The translations under genes were made by a program, and so were the position numbers. Positions 18,301 to 27,548 of a stretch of 64,000 nt of DNA are shown here, in pieces. The notes under the pieces were generated by a model. That model saw nothing but the letters and a program-made list of their open reading frames with translations, was not told the origin of the DNA and made no database searches. How positions within the stretch are numbered: the stretch's first letter is position 1; each line of letters starts with the position of its first letter. Source of the stretch: Puniceicoccales bacterium (GTDB lineage Bacteria > Verrucomicrobiota > Verrucomicrobiia > Opitutales > UBA953); the NCBI GenBank assembly GCA_031256995.1, contig JAIRPL010000052.1, forward strand, positions 1-64,000, in the 5' to 3' direction.

Positions 18301-21300
18301 CGGGATTGATATTCGCGACGGCATTCTCCGGCTTAATTCCGACAGTTTCCCCAATGCCGCCTTCATCACGGTCGGCGCGGCGCTTGACGACGCCGGGCAA
18401 AATATTGTCCGCTATGCCGAGGCCGAGTTTTTCACGCCCGCCCCGCCCGCCGACATGCCGGGTTTGGTGCAGCATGTGGCCTCCGTCGTGTCGGGCGCCG
18501 GCAAAGTTTCCAAAGTCGGGCCTGGGGCGATGTCCCTTGATTCTTACGAGTACACCGGCGGCACTTACGTCAAGAACGGCACCCTCTTTTTACCCGTGCT
18601 GCCCGTGCTTGGGGATGTCCGCCTTGGGGGTATCGAGCTTCTTACCGGCGAAATCACGCGCGGCATCATCGGTTTTGACGTCAAGGATGGGCTGGATGTG
18701 ACCTTCAAAAAATCCATCTACGAATATTCCCCGGAAGAGGGTGCCACAGGGGACGTCCGGAAGATCGGAGCCGGGCGCCTTGTTCTTGAGGGCCTGCTGG
18801 AAGAGGATCCCGGCTACGCGCTTGCGACGCGCTGGGCGGCGGGTGAAGCCGGGGTGAATCCCGGCCAGATCGCGATCCTGGAACCCTCCTATCGCCTTTC
18901 CTATTCCGGAAAAACCTTCGTTGACTCCGGAGAGCTTGTTTTTTCCGGGAAACGCTGGGTTTGGGAAAAAAATGAAACCACGGGGGAAAATCTCCGACCG
19001 CTCGTTTTCGCCAACATCCCTGTTTCCACCAGCGACTATGTTGTCTCGCGCGGGGCCACGCTGACTTTTGACGTGGATGCGATGTTCAACGACGTTCTTG
19101 CCCCGGCCCCCGCCATTGGCGGCGCGCTTTCGGGAGCCGGCGTTGTGCGCAAGAACGGTGGCGGCACGCTTGCCATTGCCGCGGAGCAGCCGGATTTCAC
19201 CGGAGACATTTTTGTCAATGCCGGCAATCTGCGTTTTCGTGTGCCATTCGCGGTGGAAAACAGCGCCCTGCTCACCATTCAGGACGGCGCGAGCGTCTTT
19301 TTGGAGAACAATGACCAGATTTTCCAGAACCTTGCGGGCGGCGCCGGTGCCGTGCTCAGCCTTGGCTCGGCCAACCTCATCCTCAACACGAAGGTCGCCG
19401 AGCCGGTTGCCTACTCCGGCAACATAACCGGGCTTTCCTCCTCCACGCTCACCAAGAATGGGGCGGGGGTGCTGGTGTTGCGCGGCGACAATGTCGGCGA
19501 TTTTCTTGGCAGGATCGTCATCACGAGCGGCGTCCTTGACACCACCACACGCGCGCTTGGCGACGCCACTTCGATTTCCGCCGATTTCAACGCCATTTTG
19601 CGTCTCTATTCTGAAAATCAGGGTGATTATCTCTATGCGCCCGTTGAGAATGCGGGTGTTGTTGAAAAGACAGGCCCGGGAACGATCCATCTGGCATGGG
19701 ATTCCGCTCCGCGAAACGCCACGGGGCGTGAGATCCATGTCGCGCAAGGCACCCTCGTGCTCGACAGTGCCCGCACAAACAACAAGGTGCCTGTCGTTGT
19801 TGTGGACGCCGGCGCCGTCTTTCAGCTGAACCTCCAGCAGGATGCCTTCATCCACGGCGGCATTGAGATGCAAGGCACGACGTATGGCGGGGAAATCACC
19901 GGCGGCGGGGCTGTCACCATAGACGGGCAGGGGAGGGACCGCACTTTTGTGATGGACAAGGCCCCCGCTTACCAGGGAGTCACCCGCATCCAGAACAAGG
20001 CCATCCTTGATGTCTCGAACATCAGTGTTTTGGATGGCGGCATTGTTTCTGACGCCACCTCGCGCCTTCATTTTGGAGGGATTCCGCGCCTGTTCACCAT
20101 CCGCCAGAGCGATACAGGCGATGCGTTCGAAGGCACTTTCACGGGCATGGCCAATCTTGAGATCACCGGGTCGGGCATTCTGCGCTATGCCGGCGGTTCG
20201 GCCACGGGGCATGCCGCTGGTGACCTCTCCTCCTACGCGGGTTCCATAACCGTGCGCGGTGGCAATTTGGAGATCTCCGTCGGCAACCGGAAACCCATCG
20301 CCCTCGCCGATGGCAATGAGGGGCAGGCAGGCTCGCTTTATGTGCGAGTCCCCGAGGCAGATTCCGGCGCGGCATATTCCGCCCCGCTTTCAGGCTCGGG
20401 CAATGTCGTGAAGGTCGGTCTTGGCGACTTCCACGCCAGCGGGATGAATTTCCTCTACGACCCCGCCTTCATCACCAAGACACTGGCTGTCGCCGAGGGG
20501 CGTATCATCCTTGACACCGTGAATCTCTCGCGGGTTGAAAAATTGGAGGTGCGCGACGGTTGCTCTGTCGTTTGGGCGCCCGACGAGGCAGCCGTTGGCG
20601 GAAGTCTCGTCCCATCCATTGGCGAAGGGACCCTTGCGGGCGGGCCGGGCGGGACTTTTGAGAAGATTGATTCCGGCGCGCTTCTCCTGCGCGACCAGCC
20701 CGATTTCAAGGGTGAGTTTCGTGTCCTCGACGGTGAATTGCGCGGCAATTTCAAGCTCGGCGGCAGCCTTTTGGTTTCAGGCTCCACCGCCTCCCTTTCC
20801 CCCGGCGAGTCCCCCGGTGTTGTCCAGGTTGAGGGCGCCTTTGTGCTTGAAAAAGACGCCACCCTGAAAATCGAGATCCAAGGATCCTTGAACGACAAAG
20901 TCATCTATGGCACCACCGCCCTTCTGGATGGCATCCTTGAGGTCTCCCTGCTCGGCGGCACGGAGCCTGTTCGCGGAACCCGTTTCAAATTTATTGAGAA
21001 GGCGGGCGAAAATGGCGCGACCCCGGGGCTTTCGCTCGGCGACAATCTCGCCTTGCGCGTGGGGACGTTTGATGGCTACGACGCCTCCAACCTCTACTTC
21101 ACACTCTCCACGGACCCTGACACTGGCGCCCCCGTCGTCCTCGTCTCGCAAAAACACCTTGCCCGTGTTGCCGGATACACCCCCCACGAGGGGTTGCGCG
21201 GCTCGTTCCTTCCCGTGCTGGATGGTTTTTCCACCACGCACATCACCCCCGGCTCCCTTCGCAAGCCCGTGCTTGAGGGCGACTCGCGGGAGCAGCGCGA

Positions 21301-22399
21301 GGAATACAAGCGCCGCCTGACCGCTTGGGAAAAGGCCTCGGCCGTCGCGGCCATCGGCGGTGCGCTTAACAATGCCAAAGCCGGCGAACTCCCGGTGATT
21401 GTCAACAACCTCTCCCCGCTTGGCTACGGCTCGCTGGTCTCCATGCAGGCCTCCGCGCACGCCAGCGCCAATGCGCAGCTGCTCTCCCGGCTTGAGCAGC
21501 GCCGCTATGACGTCGGCCTCTTCCTCGTGGAGCATGAGGTGCAGTTTTACGCCATCGCCACCGGCACCCATGCCGATCTTGGCGGCACACAAACCTCCGG
21601 GGCGAATTATAATCACAACACCGCCGGGGCGGTCATCGGGGCGGATTACCAGTTCGCCTCCAGGACGACCGTCGGCATCGCCGCCGATTACGCCAATGGC
21701 AAGGCCTCTTTCCGGGATGGCGGCGGGGATGCCAGAATGGACGCCGCCCGCGCCACCGCCTACGCCTCCACGATCCTCGGAAATGACGGCTGGTTCCTTG
21801 CGGACGCCGGCCTTTCCGCTGGCTACGAAGGATTCGATGTGCGCCGCCATACCGTCACGGGCACCAACAAGGCCTCCCCTGAGGCGTGGAGCGTCGGGGC
21901 TTTCGTCAACTTTGGGACTGCGTTTGTGCTTCACAAGGATGCCGACAATGCCAATCGCTTTGATCTCACCCCCGCCATCGGGCTTGAATACAACCATTAC
22001 GACATCTCCTCCGCCCACGAGACCGGCTCCCTCTCCAACCTCAATGTGACTGGTTTCAAGCAGGATTCCCTTCGTCTGAAAATCGGCACCGGGCTGAACT
22101 GGTTTATTTTCAACACCGCCTACGCCGCCGAATCCTCCTGGAAAGTCGGGCTGGATGTCCGGTTCACAAGCGAGATTCTTGGCACGGAAACCAAGCTCAC
22201 CTCCTCCTTCGCCACGGCGGGTGGCGGGCGTTCGCGGACGACCTTGGACACCCTTCCCGCGCAGACGGCGCAAATCTCGCCCTCGCTTACTTGGAACATT
22301 GATGCCCGGAGCAGCGTTTTTGGCTCCTACCAGTTCGAATATGGGTTTGAGGGGCAGCAGTATCACTCGCTCAGCCTCGGCTTTCGTCACCGGTTTTAG
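15359..22399 (+). CDS. Giant autotransporter, tandem paralogue (2346 aa)
   Basis: A second type V secreted protein 56 bp downstream of the first. A classical signal peptide (MKSTQKFFAAAAFALAVSAG, cleavage near AHG-A) is followed by a PATR beta-helix passenger and a C-terminal barrel of about 285 residues ending in RHRF. About ten PATR units are visible, for example GSGDIVKIGDQRLIFSA and GAGVVRKNGGGTLAIAAEQP, closed by SLSPGESPGVVQVEGAFVL. The pre-barrel segment (NNLSPLGYGSLVSMQ, LEQRRYDVGL) and the barrel (LKIGTGLNW, SVFGSYQFEYGF) align by eye with the upstream protein, indicating tandem duplication followed by passenger divergence. Asp-Pro-x-Thr-Gly motifs occur at 17700-18180. The ATG is preceded by a pure pyrimidine run rather than a Shine-Dalgarno site. 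The short gap suggests cotranscription with the upstream gene. Confidence 0.9.
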   Translation: MKSTQKFFAAAAFALAVSAGAHGATPANIYRNLEGSNDLSFYAGSESIIQQDIATTYTGRWLSNGMTSYYDLFEPDFYTLKNPDDIGIIRVKGAGELEVQAWKAELTTTSSGNGGFYTGRVFYAGRKPTRINDPGTPGAASYSSFAGTLVLEDSISLRVSGYLNQYYRNDTIEMNSPGNFQLDYPSASPKRVGAVYGVQRVVLKDTARISFQNSPANIVTNGFDDVDTGPFAARLRFNIIQNVESPDSSRTEFHTGPDDTYRIVLHMDGRYVPVADPNEAGRYLPGAEGSFGYLRGDGQFIKTGDGNLRIKNDGDFIGSVALDGGVTFLASTGGAALLSAHTVNLVGNADPLGGVIPTALTGGISWKENDYRTFAIVSPAGMGWGVSDPTVLRLVRTPEYISQFGGGQLSQTHHISYASYYSILSLATDQTIRNFQTYFRRAEGVDEIFYYGNMGTGAETAVLLCSQDPNNPNGTIDRKLTVIQDLNTDGHYTGTIVGSTYSVFEKRGPGAIALVGGSTSPESFCGTFDVQEGKLIANGQSLGSGYVNVGAGGNLVILQNDSGTLLAQLRASQQGELLVTHHANLTNEAVSNIHIGDDYQVGVLQIYRSQPEFSGNLVVDGGVTLLLSARDGDTIAPNDAFVNANSVTLTQGTTHASDYSGEGRQTVLSFADSNQRVSNFSGDPKTRLELGRGTVTLRQRKDLFYPGSIRGAGNVVTMTDSTFTLSGENTYFGATVLMPITAPDSNNGDLRTARLVLGAKGGDDIKNTSAAILFAGSEIISAEVDADGQLVLDAATGLPRYQPQHFGMLFGEPELRDPVSGKILAAAPKIIMGTATLTIGVDASHLDALARELSNTNPDANSPVVRDIQAGYYFNTVLTGEKGPMPANPQASDFTVGSSRYYLETVIAQMTSEKQARLDPETGRPIVDPVTGAFIWDEKPGRGLSNADNLEYAGQIVGSGDIVKIGDQRLIFSAQSLDFTGGIDIRDGILRLNSDSFPNAAFITVGAALDDAGQNIVRYAEAEFFTPAPPADMPGLVQHVASVVSGAGKVSKVGPGAMSLDSYEYTGGTYVKNGTLFLPVLPVLGDVRLGGIELLTGEITRGIIGFDVKDGLDVTFKKSIYEYSPEEGATGDVRKIGAGRLVLEGLLEEDPGYALATRWAAGEAGVNPGQIAILEPSYRLSYSGKTFVDSGELVFSGKRWVWEKNETTGENLRPLVFANIPVSTSDYVVSRGATLTFDVDAMFNDVLAPAPAIGGALSGAGVVRKNGGGTLAIAAEQPDFTGDIFVNAGNLRFRVPFAVENSALLTIQDGASVFLENNDQIFQNLAGGAGAVLSLGSANLILNTKVAEPVAYSGNITGLSSSTLTKNGAGVLVLRGDNVGDFLGRIVITSGVLDTTTRALGDATSISADFNAILRLYSENQGDYLYAPVENAGVVEKTGPGTIHLAWDSAPRNATGREIHVAQGTLVLDSARTNNKVPVVVVDAGAVFQLNLQQDAFIHGGIEMQGTTYGGEITGGGAVTIDGQGRDRTFVMDKAPAYQGVTRIQNKAILDVSNISVLDGGIVSDATSRLHFGGIPRLFTIRQSDTGDAFEGTFTGMANLEITGSGILRYAGGSATGHAAGDLSSYAGSITVRGGNLEISVGNRKPIALADGNEGQAGSLYVRVPEADSGAAYSAPLSGSGNVVKVGLGDFHASGMNFLYDPAFITKTLAVAEGRIILDTVNLSRVEKLEVRDGCSVVWAPDEAAVGGSLVPSIGEGTLAGGPGGTFEKIDSGALLLRDQPDFKGEFRVLDGELRGNFKLGGSLLVSGSTASLSPGESPGVVQVEGAFVLEKDATLKIEIQGSLNDKVIYGTTALLDGILEVSLLGGTEPVRGTRFKFIEKAGENGATPGLSLGDNLALRVGTFDGYDASNLYFTLSTDPDTGAPVVLVSQKHLARVAGYTPHEGLRGSFLPVLDGFSTTHITPGSLRKPVLEGDSREQREEYKRRLTAWEKASAVAAIGGALNNAKAGELPVIVNNLSPLGYGSLVSMQASAHASANAQLLSRLEQRRYDVGLFLVEHEVQFYAIATGTHADLGGTQTSGANYNHNTAGAVIGADYQFASRTTVGIAADYANGKASFRDGGGDARMDAARATAYASTILGNDGWFLADAGLSAGYEGFDVRRHTVTGTNKASPEAWSVGAFVNFGTAFVLHKDADNANRFDLTPAIGLEYNHYDISSAHETGSLSNLNVTGFKQDSLRLKIGTGLNWFIFNTAYAAESSWKVGLDVRFTSEILGTETKLTSSFATAGGGRSRTTLDTLPAQTAQISPSLTWNIDARSSVFGSYQFEYGFEGQQYHSLSLGFRHRF

Positions 22400-22449
22400 A
22401 GCCGCCGGGGGCCGGGTTCTGCCCACGCCCTGGCACGTGGTTTTTTGCA

Positions 22450-22494
22450 GGCCTTCCCCCTTTTTTGCCTCGGGGGCCGGCTTGCGGGAAGGCC
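22450..22494 (+). terminator. Inverted repeat after the autotransporter pair
   Basis: GGCCTTCCC (22450-22458) is complementary to GGGAAGGCC (22486-22494), with further CCCC/GGGG pairing possible inside the loop. It lies 50 bp past the second autotransporter stop. No T-run follows directly, so it is only a candidate terminator or attenuating hairpin before uppS. Confidence 0.3.
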
Positions 22495-22584
22495 GGGTGT
22501 TTCCGGGGTTGGCGGGACGTCTTGTGACGTGGACGCCTCTTCCATGCTTGCGGCATGGCTTTTTTCATTCACTTTGTCCAAGAA

Positions 22585-23337
22585 ATGAACGATTTGCCGG
22601 AAGTTTCTCCCGCGCGAAACATCCCGCGCCACACCGCCATCATCATGGACGGGAACGGGCGCTGGGCACGCCAGCGCGGTCTTCCGCGAGTCCTGGGGCA
22701 TGAGCGTGGAGGCGAAAACCTCCTGCGCATCGTCGAGGCCGCCGGCGACCTTGGCATTGAGTTTTTGACGGTTTATGCCTTTTCCGTCGAAAATTGGCAG
22801 CGCCCCGATGAGGAAGTCTCCAGCTTGATGAGACTCCTTGAGAGCTACCTCTCCCGCCATGCCGAGACCCTCGTGAAGCGGCAGGTGCGTTTGCGTGTCA
22901 TCGGGGACATTGACGCCCTTCCGGAACACGCCCGCCGGCCCTTGCTCGAGACCATTCAGGCCACGAAGTCGTTCACAGGGAAGAACCTCGTGCTTGCCCT
23001 CAATTATGGATCCCGCGCCGAGCTTGTCCGCGTCGCGCAGGGCATTGCCCGCGATGCCCGCAACGGGACGCTCGCCCCGGAGTCCCTGGATTGGGAAAAC
23101 ATTGCCGCCCGTCTTGACACGGCAGGCATCCCCGACCCCGACCTTGTCATTCGCACATCGGGCGAAATTCGCCTTAGCAATTTTCTCCTCCTGCAGGCCG
23201 CGTATGCCGAGTGGTACTTTTCGCCGGTGCTCTGGCCTGATTTTGACGCCGCCTGCCTTGCCGAGGCGGTTCGTGATTATTCCCGCCGCAACCGGCGTTT
23301 CGGAAAGGCTCCCGCCCTGCCTGCGCCCGCCCTGTAG
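22585..23337 (+). CDS. uppS: Undecaprenyl diphosphate synthase (cis-prenyltransferase)
   Basis: Adds eight isopentenyl units in cis to farnesyl diphosphate, giving the C55 carrier lipid used for peptidoglycan and surface glycans. The 250-residue product has all family signatures: HTAIIMDGNGRWARQRG with the catalytic Asp22 and the diphosphate-binding GNGRWA, TVYAFSVENWQRP, and the C-terminal IRTSGEIRLSNFLLLQAAYA with WPDFD. The usual RTGGE reads RTSGE here. An in-frame ATG at 22555 would add ten residues; I prefer 22585 because it gives the normal short N-terminus. cdsA and dxr, common neighbours of uppS, are absent. yidC follows after 160 bp. Confidence 0.95.
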   Translation: MNDLPEVSPARNIPRHTAIIMDGNGRWARQRGLPRVLGHERGGENLLRIVEAAGDLGIEFLTVYAFSVENWQRPDEEVSSLMRLLESYLSRHAETLVKRQVRLRVIGDIDALPEHARRPLLETIQATKSFTGKNLVLALNYGSRAELVRVAQGIARDARNGTLAPESLDWENIAARLDTAGIPDPDLVIRTSGEIRLSNFLLLQAAYAEWYFSPVLWPDFDAACLAEAVRDYSRRNRRFGKAPALPAPAL

Positions 23338-23497
23338 CTTGCGCCGGCCGGGAGTCTTCATGCCTGCCGCAGGGGGGCGTGCGAAGCGGGGTCTTGTGGT
23401 GGTGATTTTGCGGTGAATGGCGGGGGCATGCGTCGTTTTTCGTGATTTTCCTTCCACGGGAGCGCAGGGATTCATTTCCTGCGGGGCCTTTTTTTCG

Positions 23498-25486
23498 ATG
23501 TCTTCGCATAAAAACACCATTATTGGCGTGGCCTTGCTTGTCGTGGCGCTTGGGTTGGTAGCCCTTAACAACCATTCGCAGCGACCAGCCCAAAGTGAAA
23601 TCCGGTCTGCTGGTTCGGATGCCGTGGCGCAGGGAAGTCTGCCAGCCGTGCCGTTTGCGCGGACAGAGCCGGCCGCCGGCGCCCAACCCGTCGCCCCGGC
23701 CCCCGTGGCGGGGCCTTCCTCCGCCGCCCCCTCCGCGCTCCCGGCCGGAACGGCGCATGCTCCGTCCAGGCCGGAAGACAAGACCATCACCCTTGGCAAC
23801 GATTCCATCCGCCTCGCAATCTCCACGCGCACGGGCGGCCTGCGCAGTGTCGCCCTCCTGACGCATGCCGACACCTTGGAGCACCAGCGTGAACCTGAAA
23901 AATATCCCTATTTCTTCAACTCGACCTTCGCCCCTGTTCCCGCGCTTTCTTTGCGGCAGGACACGGGCAGTGCCACGCCAGAGTTGCTGGAGCCGGAATT
24001 TTCCGTTGTCGAGGCTCCCGCGCCGGACGCCCCCCCCGCCTCCGCTCCCGTGGCGCGCCGCGTGGTTCTGGCATCCTCGCCAAGCTTCTCCCCGGGGCTG
24101 TCCATCATACGCACGTATGAGATCCCTGTTCCCGATGCCGGCAAAAAGTCCGACCCGAATCTTGTGCGTGTCACAACCACCTTTGCCAACACGGGCACCA
24201 CCCCGCTTGCGGCGCGTTATATCCGCCTTAACACCGGCACCCTGCCGCCCACGGGAGGCGACACTTACAACCAGTTTCTCAGTGTTTCCGCGTATGACGG
24301 CGATGAATTTCAGAAACGGATGCCCGCCGATTTTGCCGCTTCCGGCGGTTTTCTTGGCATGGGTGGCCACGGGGCGCGCGACTATGAACGGATTTCCCCG
24401 GCGGGAACGGCTCCGTGGAAATGGGTCGCGGTGACGAACCAGTATTTTGCCGGCATCTATCGTTTTGCCGCTCCCGAGCCGGGTGCCGCCTTTTTCCCGG
24501 CCACAGACCTGCACATCACACCAATTCGCGGGCGCGATCCACTGACGGGCGAGGAAAACATCCGCACGGCCACGGGTGACGTCGGTTTCAGCCTTCCCGC
24601 GCTTTCTCCCGGGCAAAAGGTTGTGCTTGCGGGCGACTATTATGTCGGCCCGCGCGAATACACACGCCTGGCCAAGCTTGGGCAGGGCGAGGAGAAGGCC
24701 GTGCAGTTCTCCAAGTATCTCTTCATCTCAATGGATTTCCTGTGCAAGGTCTTCACCGTTGTGCTGGACCTGCTGCACTCCATTTTTCCCGCGAGTTTCC
24801 CCTATTCCTGGGGGCTGGCCATCGTCCTGCTCACGCTCATCGTGAAGGCCCTGACCTGGCCGCTTGTCACCGCCCAGCAACGCAGCGCGGAAAAAATGCG
24901 CCGCTTCCAAGGCCCCATGAAGGCCATTCGCGAAAAATACAAGGATGACACCCGCCGGCAGCAGCAGGAGATGATGAAGCTCTATCAGGAGCACAAAATC
25001 AATCCTTTCGCCGGCTGCCTTCCCGTCCTGATCCAGATGCCCATCTTTATCGGGCTGTTTTTCACATTCCAGTCGCTCGCCCAGCTTCGTTTTCAGCCCT
25101 TTCTGTGGATAACGGATCTTTCCATGCCCGACCTGGTGCCGGGGCTGGAAAACTTCAGCATCCTCGGGGTTCACCTGCACCTGCTTCCGGTTTTCATGGG
25201 CGCGACAATGCTCCTGAACCTGCGCCTCTCCCCCATGCCCAACATGGAAGGGCAGCAAAAGGTGCTCATGTATGGCATCATGTTGTTCATCCCCGTCTTT
25301 TGTTACACGATGCCCGCCGCCCTCATGCTCTATTATTCCGTGCAAAACATCCTCACCATCGGCCAGACCTTTCACACCCGCCGCCGCATGAAACGCGAGG
25401 AAGCCGCGGAGCCTGCCAGCAAGGTCGTGCTCGACCTGCCAGGCCCGGCGAATTCCAAAAAAGGGAGGAAGCACGGGCGGGGGTGA
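23498..25486 (+). CDS. yidC: Membrane protein insertase YidC
   Basis: Inserts and folds inner-membrane proteins, alone or with the Sec translocon. The 662-residue product has the Gram-negative layout: a first membrane segment (about residues 8-24), a Pro/Ala linker, a large periplasmic beta-sandwich (about 90-390), and the conserved insertase core with five membrane segments. Core motifs visible include SWGLAIVLLTLIVKALTWPL, a cytoplasmic hairpin with QGPMKAIREKYKDD, then NPFAGCLPVLIQMPIFIGLF. The tail is basic (KKGRKHGRG), consistent with ribosome contact. The open frame starts earlier at 23417, but ATG 23498 places the first membrane segment at the N-terminus. The start follows a C/T-rich run rather than a Shine-Dalgarno site. 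Confidence 0.96.
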   Translation: MSSHKNTIIGVALLVVALGLVALNNHSQRPAQSEIRSAGSDAVAQGSLPAVPFARTEPAAGAQPVAPAPVAGPSSAAPSALPAGTAHAPSRPEDKTITLGNDSIRLAISTRTGGLRSVALLTHADTLEHQREPEKYPYFFNSTFAPVPALSLRQDTGSATPELLEPEFSVVEAPAPDAPPASAPVARRVVLASSPSFSPGLSIIRTYEIPVPDAGKKSDPNLVRVTTTFANTGTTPLAARYIRLNTGTLPPTGGDTYNQFLSVSAYDGDEFQKRMPADFAASGGFLGMGGHGARDYERISPAGTAPWKWVAVTNQYFAGIYRFAAPEPGAAFFPATDLHITPIRGRDPLTGEENIRTATGDVGFSLPALSPGQKVVLAGDYYVGPREYTRLAKLGQGEEKAVQFSKYLFISMDFLCKVFTVVLDLLHSIFPASFPYSWGLAIVLLTLIVKALTWPLVTAQQRSAEKMRRFQGPMKAIREKYKDDTRRQQQEMMKLYQEHKINPFAGCLPVLIQMPIFIGLFFTFQSLAQLRFQPFLWITDLSMPDLVPGLENFSILGVHLHLLPVFMGATMLLNLRLSPMPNMEGQQKVLMYGIMLFIPVFCYTMPAALMLYYSVQNILTIGQTFHTRRRMKREEAAEPASKVVLDLPGPANSKKGRKHGRG

Positions 25487-25562
25487 TTTCGCCCCTGGTC
25501 CGCCAGGCGGGAAAACGGGGGCAGGCCCGCCCCGGCATCCCTTGCCCCGCATCTCAATTCTT

Positions 25563-27488
25563 ATGAACGGACAACCCCCGCCACCCGCCACCGCGCGCCA
25601 CTCCCCCGCGTTGCGCGGGAATGCCGGGTGCGGGGTCCACGAGGGCGCGCCTGCCACGGCCATGCCCCAGGGCCTTTCCAACGCCGGGGCGGATGGCGGC
25701 ACGCTCGCCTGCCTCTACCGCCTCGGCAATCTTGTCAACAGCACGGAGGACCCCGGCGAGGCCCTCGAGCTTTTGCTGGATGAGGTGGTGCGTGTTTTTG
25801 GCGCGAGCAGCGCGGCGGTCTCCCTGCTGAACCCCGACACCGGGGGCCTGCGCATTGAAGTCAGCCGCGGGCATGATGGCACGGCCCTGGGCTTTGAGCT
25901 GCCCCCGGGGCGCGGCATCACCGGCTGGGTTGCCATGCACAACCGCCCGCTTCTCGTCCCCGACACCGCCAAGGACCCGCGCTATGTCCACATCAAGCCG
26001 GGTGTCCGCTCCGAGCTTGCCGTGCCGATGGAGATCCGGGGAAACGTCATCGGCGTTGTCAATTGCGACAGCGACCGCCCTGGCGCCTTTTCAGAGGCCC
26101 ATGCGCGTTTGCTTGCCCTCATCACCGCGGAGGCGGCGAAGATCGTCGGGCGCCTCTGGCTTTTGCGCCAGTTCAAGGCGCAGGCGGCGCAGCTTGAGAC
26201 CATTGTCGCCGCGACGCATTCGCTCGTCCACGAGCGCGACCTGCCCGGCGTCTTTGGCGACCTTGCCCGCCACACCCGCGCGCTGGCCCAATGCCGTGCC
26301 ACGGCGGTTTACGCGGTGGAGAATGACGGCGGCCGCATGCTGCGCCTGGCCGCCGTGGATGGCCCGCTTGCCCCGGCCCGCCTCACCCCCGTGCTTTCGC
26401 CGCTGGACACCGCGCTTGGCGTGCCTGCCACGCGCGCGCGGCAGGTCGAGATTCATAACGCCGGGCGCGGGGAGGATCACCTCTTCGAGCAGCTGGACGA
26501 CACGATGGCGGCCGCCTCGATATTGGCGACGCCCGTCCACTATGACGGCGAGGTCTCCGGAGTCCTGCTTGTCATGCACGGCGGCCCCCACCGCTATAGC
26601 AACGACGAGAAACGGCTCGCCAGCACCATCGCCGCCATTGGCGCCTCCGCCGCCCAGAATGCCCGCCTCTACGCCCGTCTTTTTGCCAATGAGGAGGATT
26701 TGCGCCGCGGCGAGCGCCTCACCACCCTTGGCATGCTTGCCGCCGAGATCGCCCACGAGGTGCGCAACCCTCTTACCGTCATCAAGCTGCTTTTCGACAC
26801 CCTCGGCCTGCGTTTTCCCGATGGCGACGCGCGCGGCGAGGACATTCGCGTGATACGCGAGAAACTCTCCCATCTGGAGACCGTCGTCGGCAGGGTGCTC
26901 GACTACGGACGCTTGCAGACGCAGACCTTCGCCCCGGTCGAACTTTCCACGGCCATTTTGGAGACACTGCAAATGATGCGCCTGAAGTTGGAGCAGTGCC
27001 GTGTCCGCGCCACGCTCGTCCGCGCGCCATGGGATGCCCCGGCCGCTTCTTCCGAGGCCCACGCCCCGCCTTCGGGCGCGGCTTTCGCCCCCGCATCAGG
27101 CCCCGTTCCCGCGCTGCCGCAGGCCTTTTGGCTGGAGGGCGACAAGGGGCAGGTGCAGCAGGTGCTTTTGAATCTTTTCCTCAATGCCATTCATGCCATG
27201 CCCGAGGGGGGCGAAATCCGCCTTGCCCTCGGTCGCGTCCCCGGCCCGCCCCCCCGCATCCGGTTGCTCGTCGCCGACACGGGCGGCGGCATTCCATCCG
27301 AGCTTCGCGCGCGGGCCTTCGACTCCTTCCTCACCGCCACAAAAGGTGGCACCGGCCTTGGCCTGGCCATCGTCAAACGGATCATGCGCAATCACCACGG
27401 AGACATCTCCCTTGAATCCACCTCCTCCTCCGGAACCACGTTTTCCCTCTGGTTTCCCGCCATTCCCGCGCCCCGCCATCCCGCCTGA
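25563..27488 (+). CDS. Soluble GAF-GAF sensor histidine kinase
   Basis: The 641-residue product has no membrane segment, so it senses something in the cytoplasm. Residues about 55-200 are a GAF domain ([39 protein letters not shown]) and about 215-375 a second, more divergent GAF domain. The HisKA region contains the phospho-acceptor His in [17 protein letters not shown]. The HATPase domain shows the N box ([19 protein letters not shown]), G1 ([12 protein letters not shown]), F box ([11 protein letters not shown]) and G2 (GTGLGLAIV). The kinase core resembles NtrB/ZraS-type kinases, but no response regulator gene is adjacent, so the partner is unknown. A TTG at 25542 is a possible earlier start. 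Confidence 0.9.
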   Translation: MNGQPPPPATARHSPALRGNAGCGVHEGAPATAMPQGLSNAGADGGTLACLYRLGNLVNSTEDPGEALELLLDEVVRVFGASSAAVSLLNPDTGGLRIEVSRGHDGTALGFELPPGRGITGWVAMHNRPLLVPDTAKDPRYVHIKPGVRSELAVPMEIRGNVIGVVNCDSDRPGAFSEAHARLLALITAEAAKIVGRLWLLRQFKAQAAQLETIVAATHSLVHERDLPGVFGDLARHTRALAQCRATAVYAVENDGGRMLRLAAVDGPLAPARLTPVLSPLDTALGVPATRARQVEIHNAGRGEDHLFEQLDDTMAAASILATPVHYDGEVSGVLLVMHGGPHRYSNDEKRLASTIAAIGASAAQNARLYARLFANEEDLRRGERLTTLGMLAAEIAHEVRNPLTVIKLLFDTLGLRFPDGDARGEDIRVIREKLSHLETVVGRVLDYGRLQTQTFAPVELSTAILETLQMMRLKLEQCRVRATLVRAPWDAPAASSEAHAPPSGAAFAPASGPVPALPQAFWLEGDKGQVQQVLLNLFLNAIHAMPEGGEIRLALGRVPGPPPRIRLLVADTGGGIPSELRARAFDSFLTATKGGTGLGLAIVKRIMRNHHGDISLESTSSSGTTFSLWFPAIPAPRHPA

Positions 27489-27548
27489 GCCTGCCTCGCG
27501 GCGCTCCTTCGCATAACGACCTCACCCATTCCTACTGAACACGGCCAC

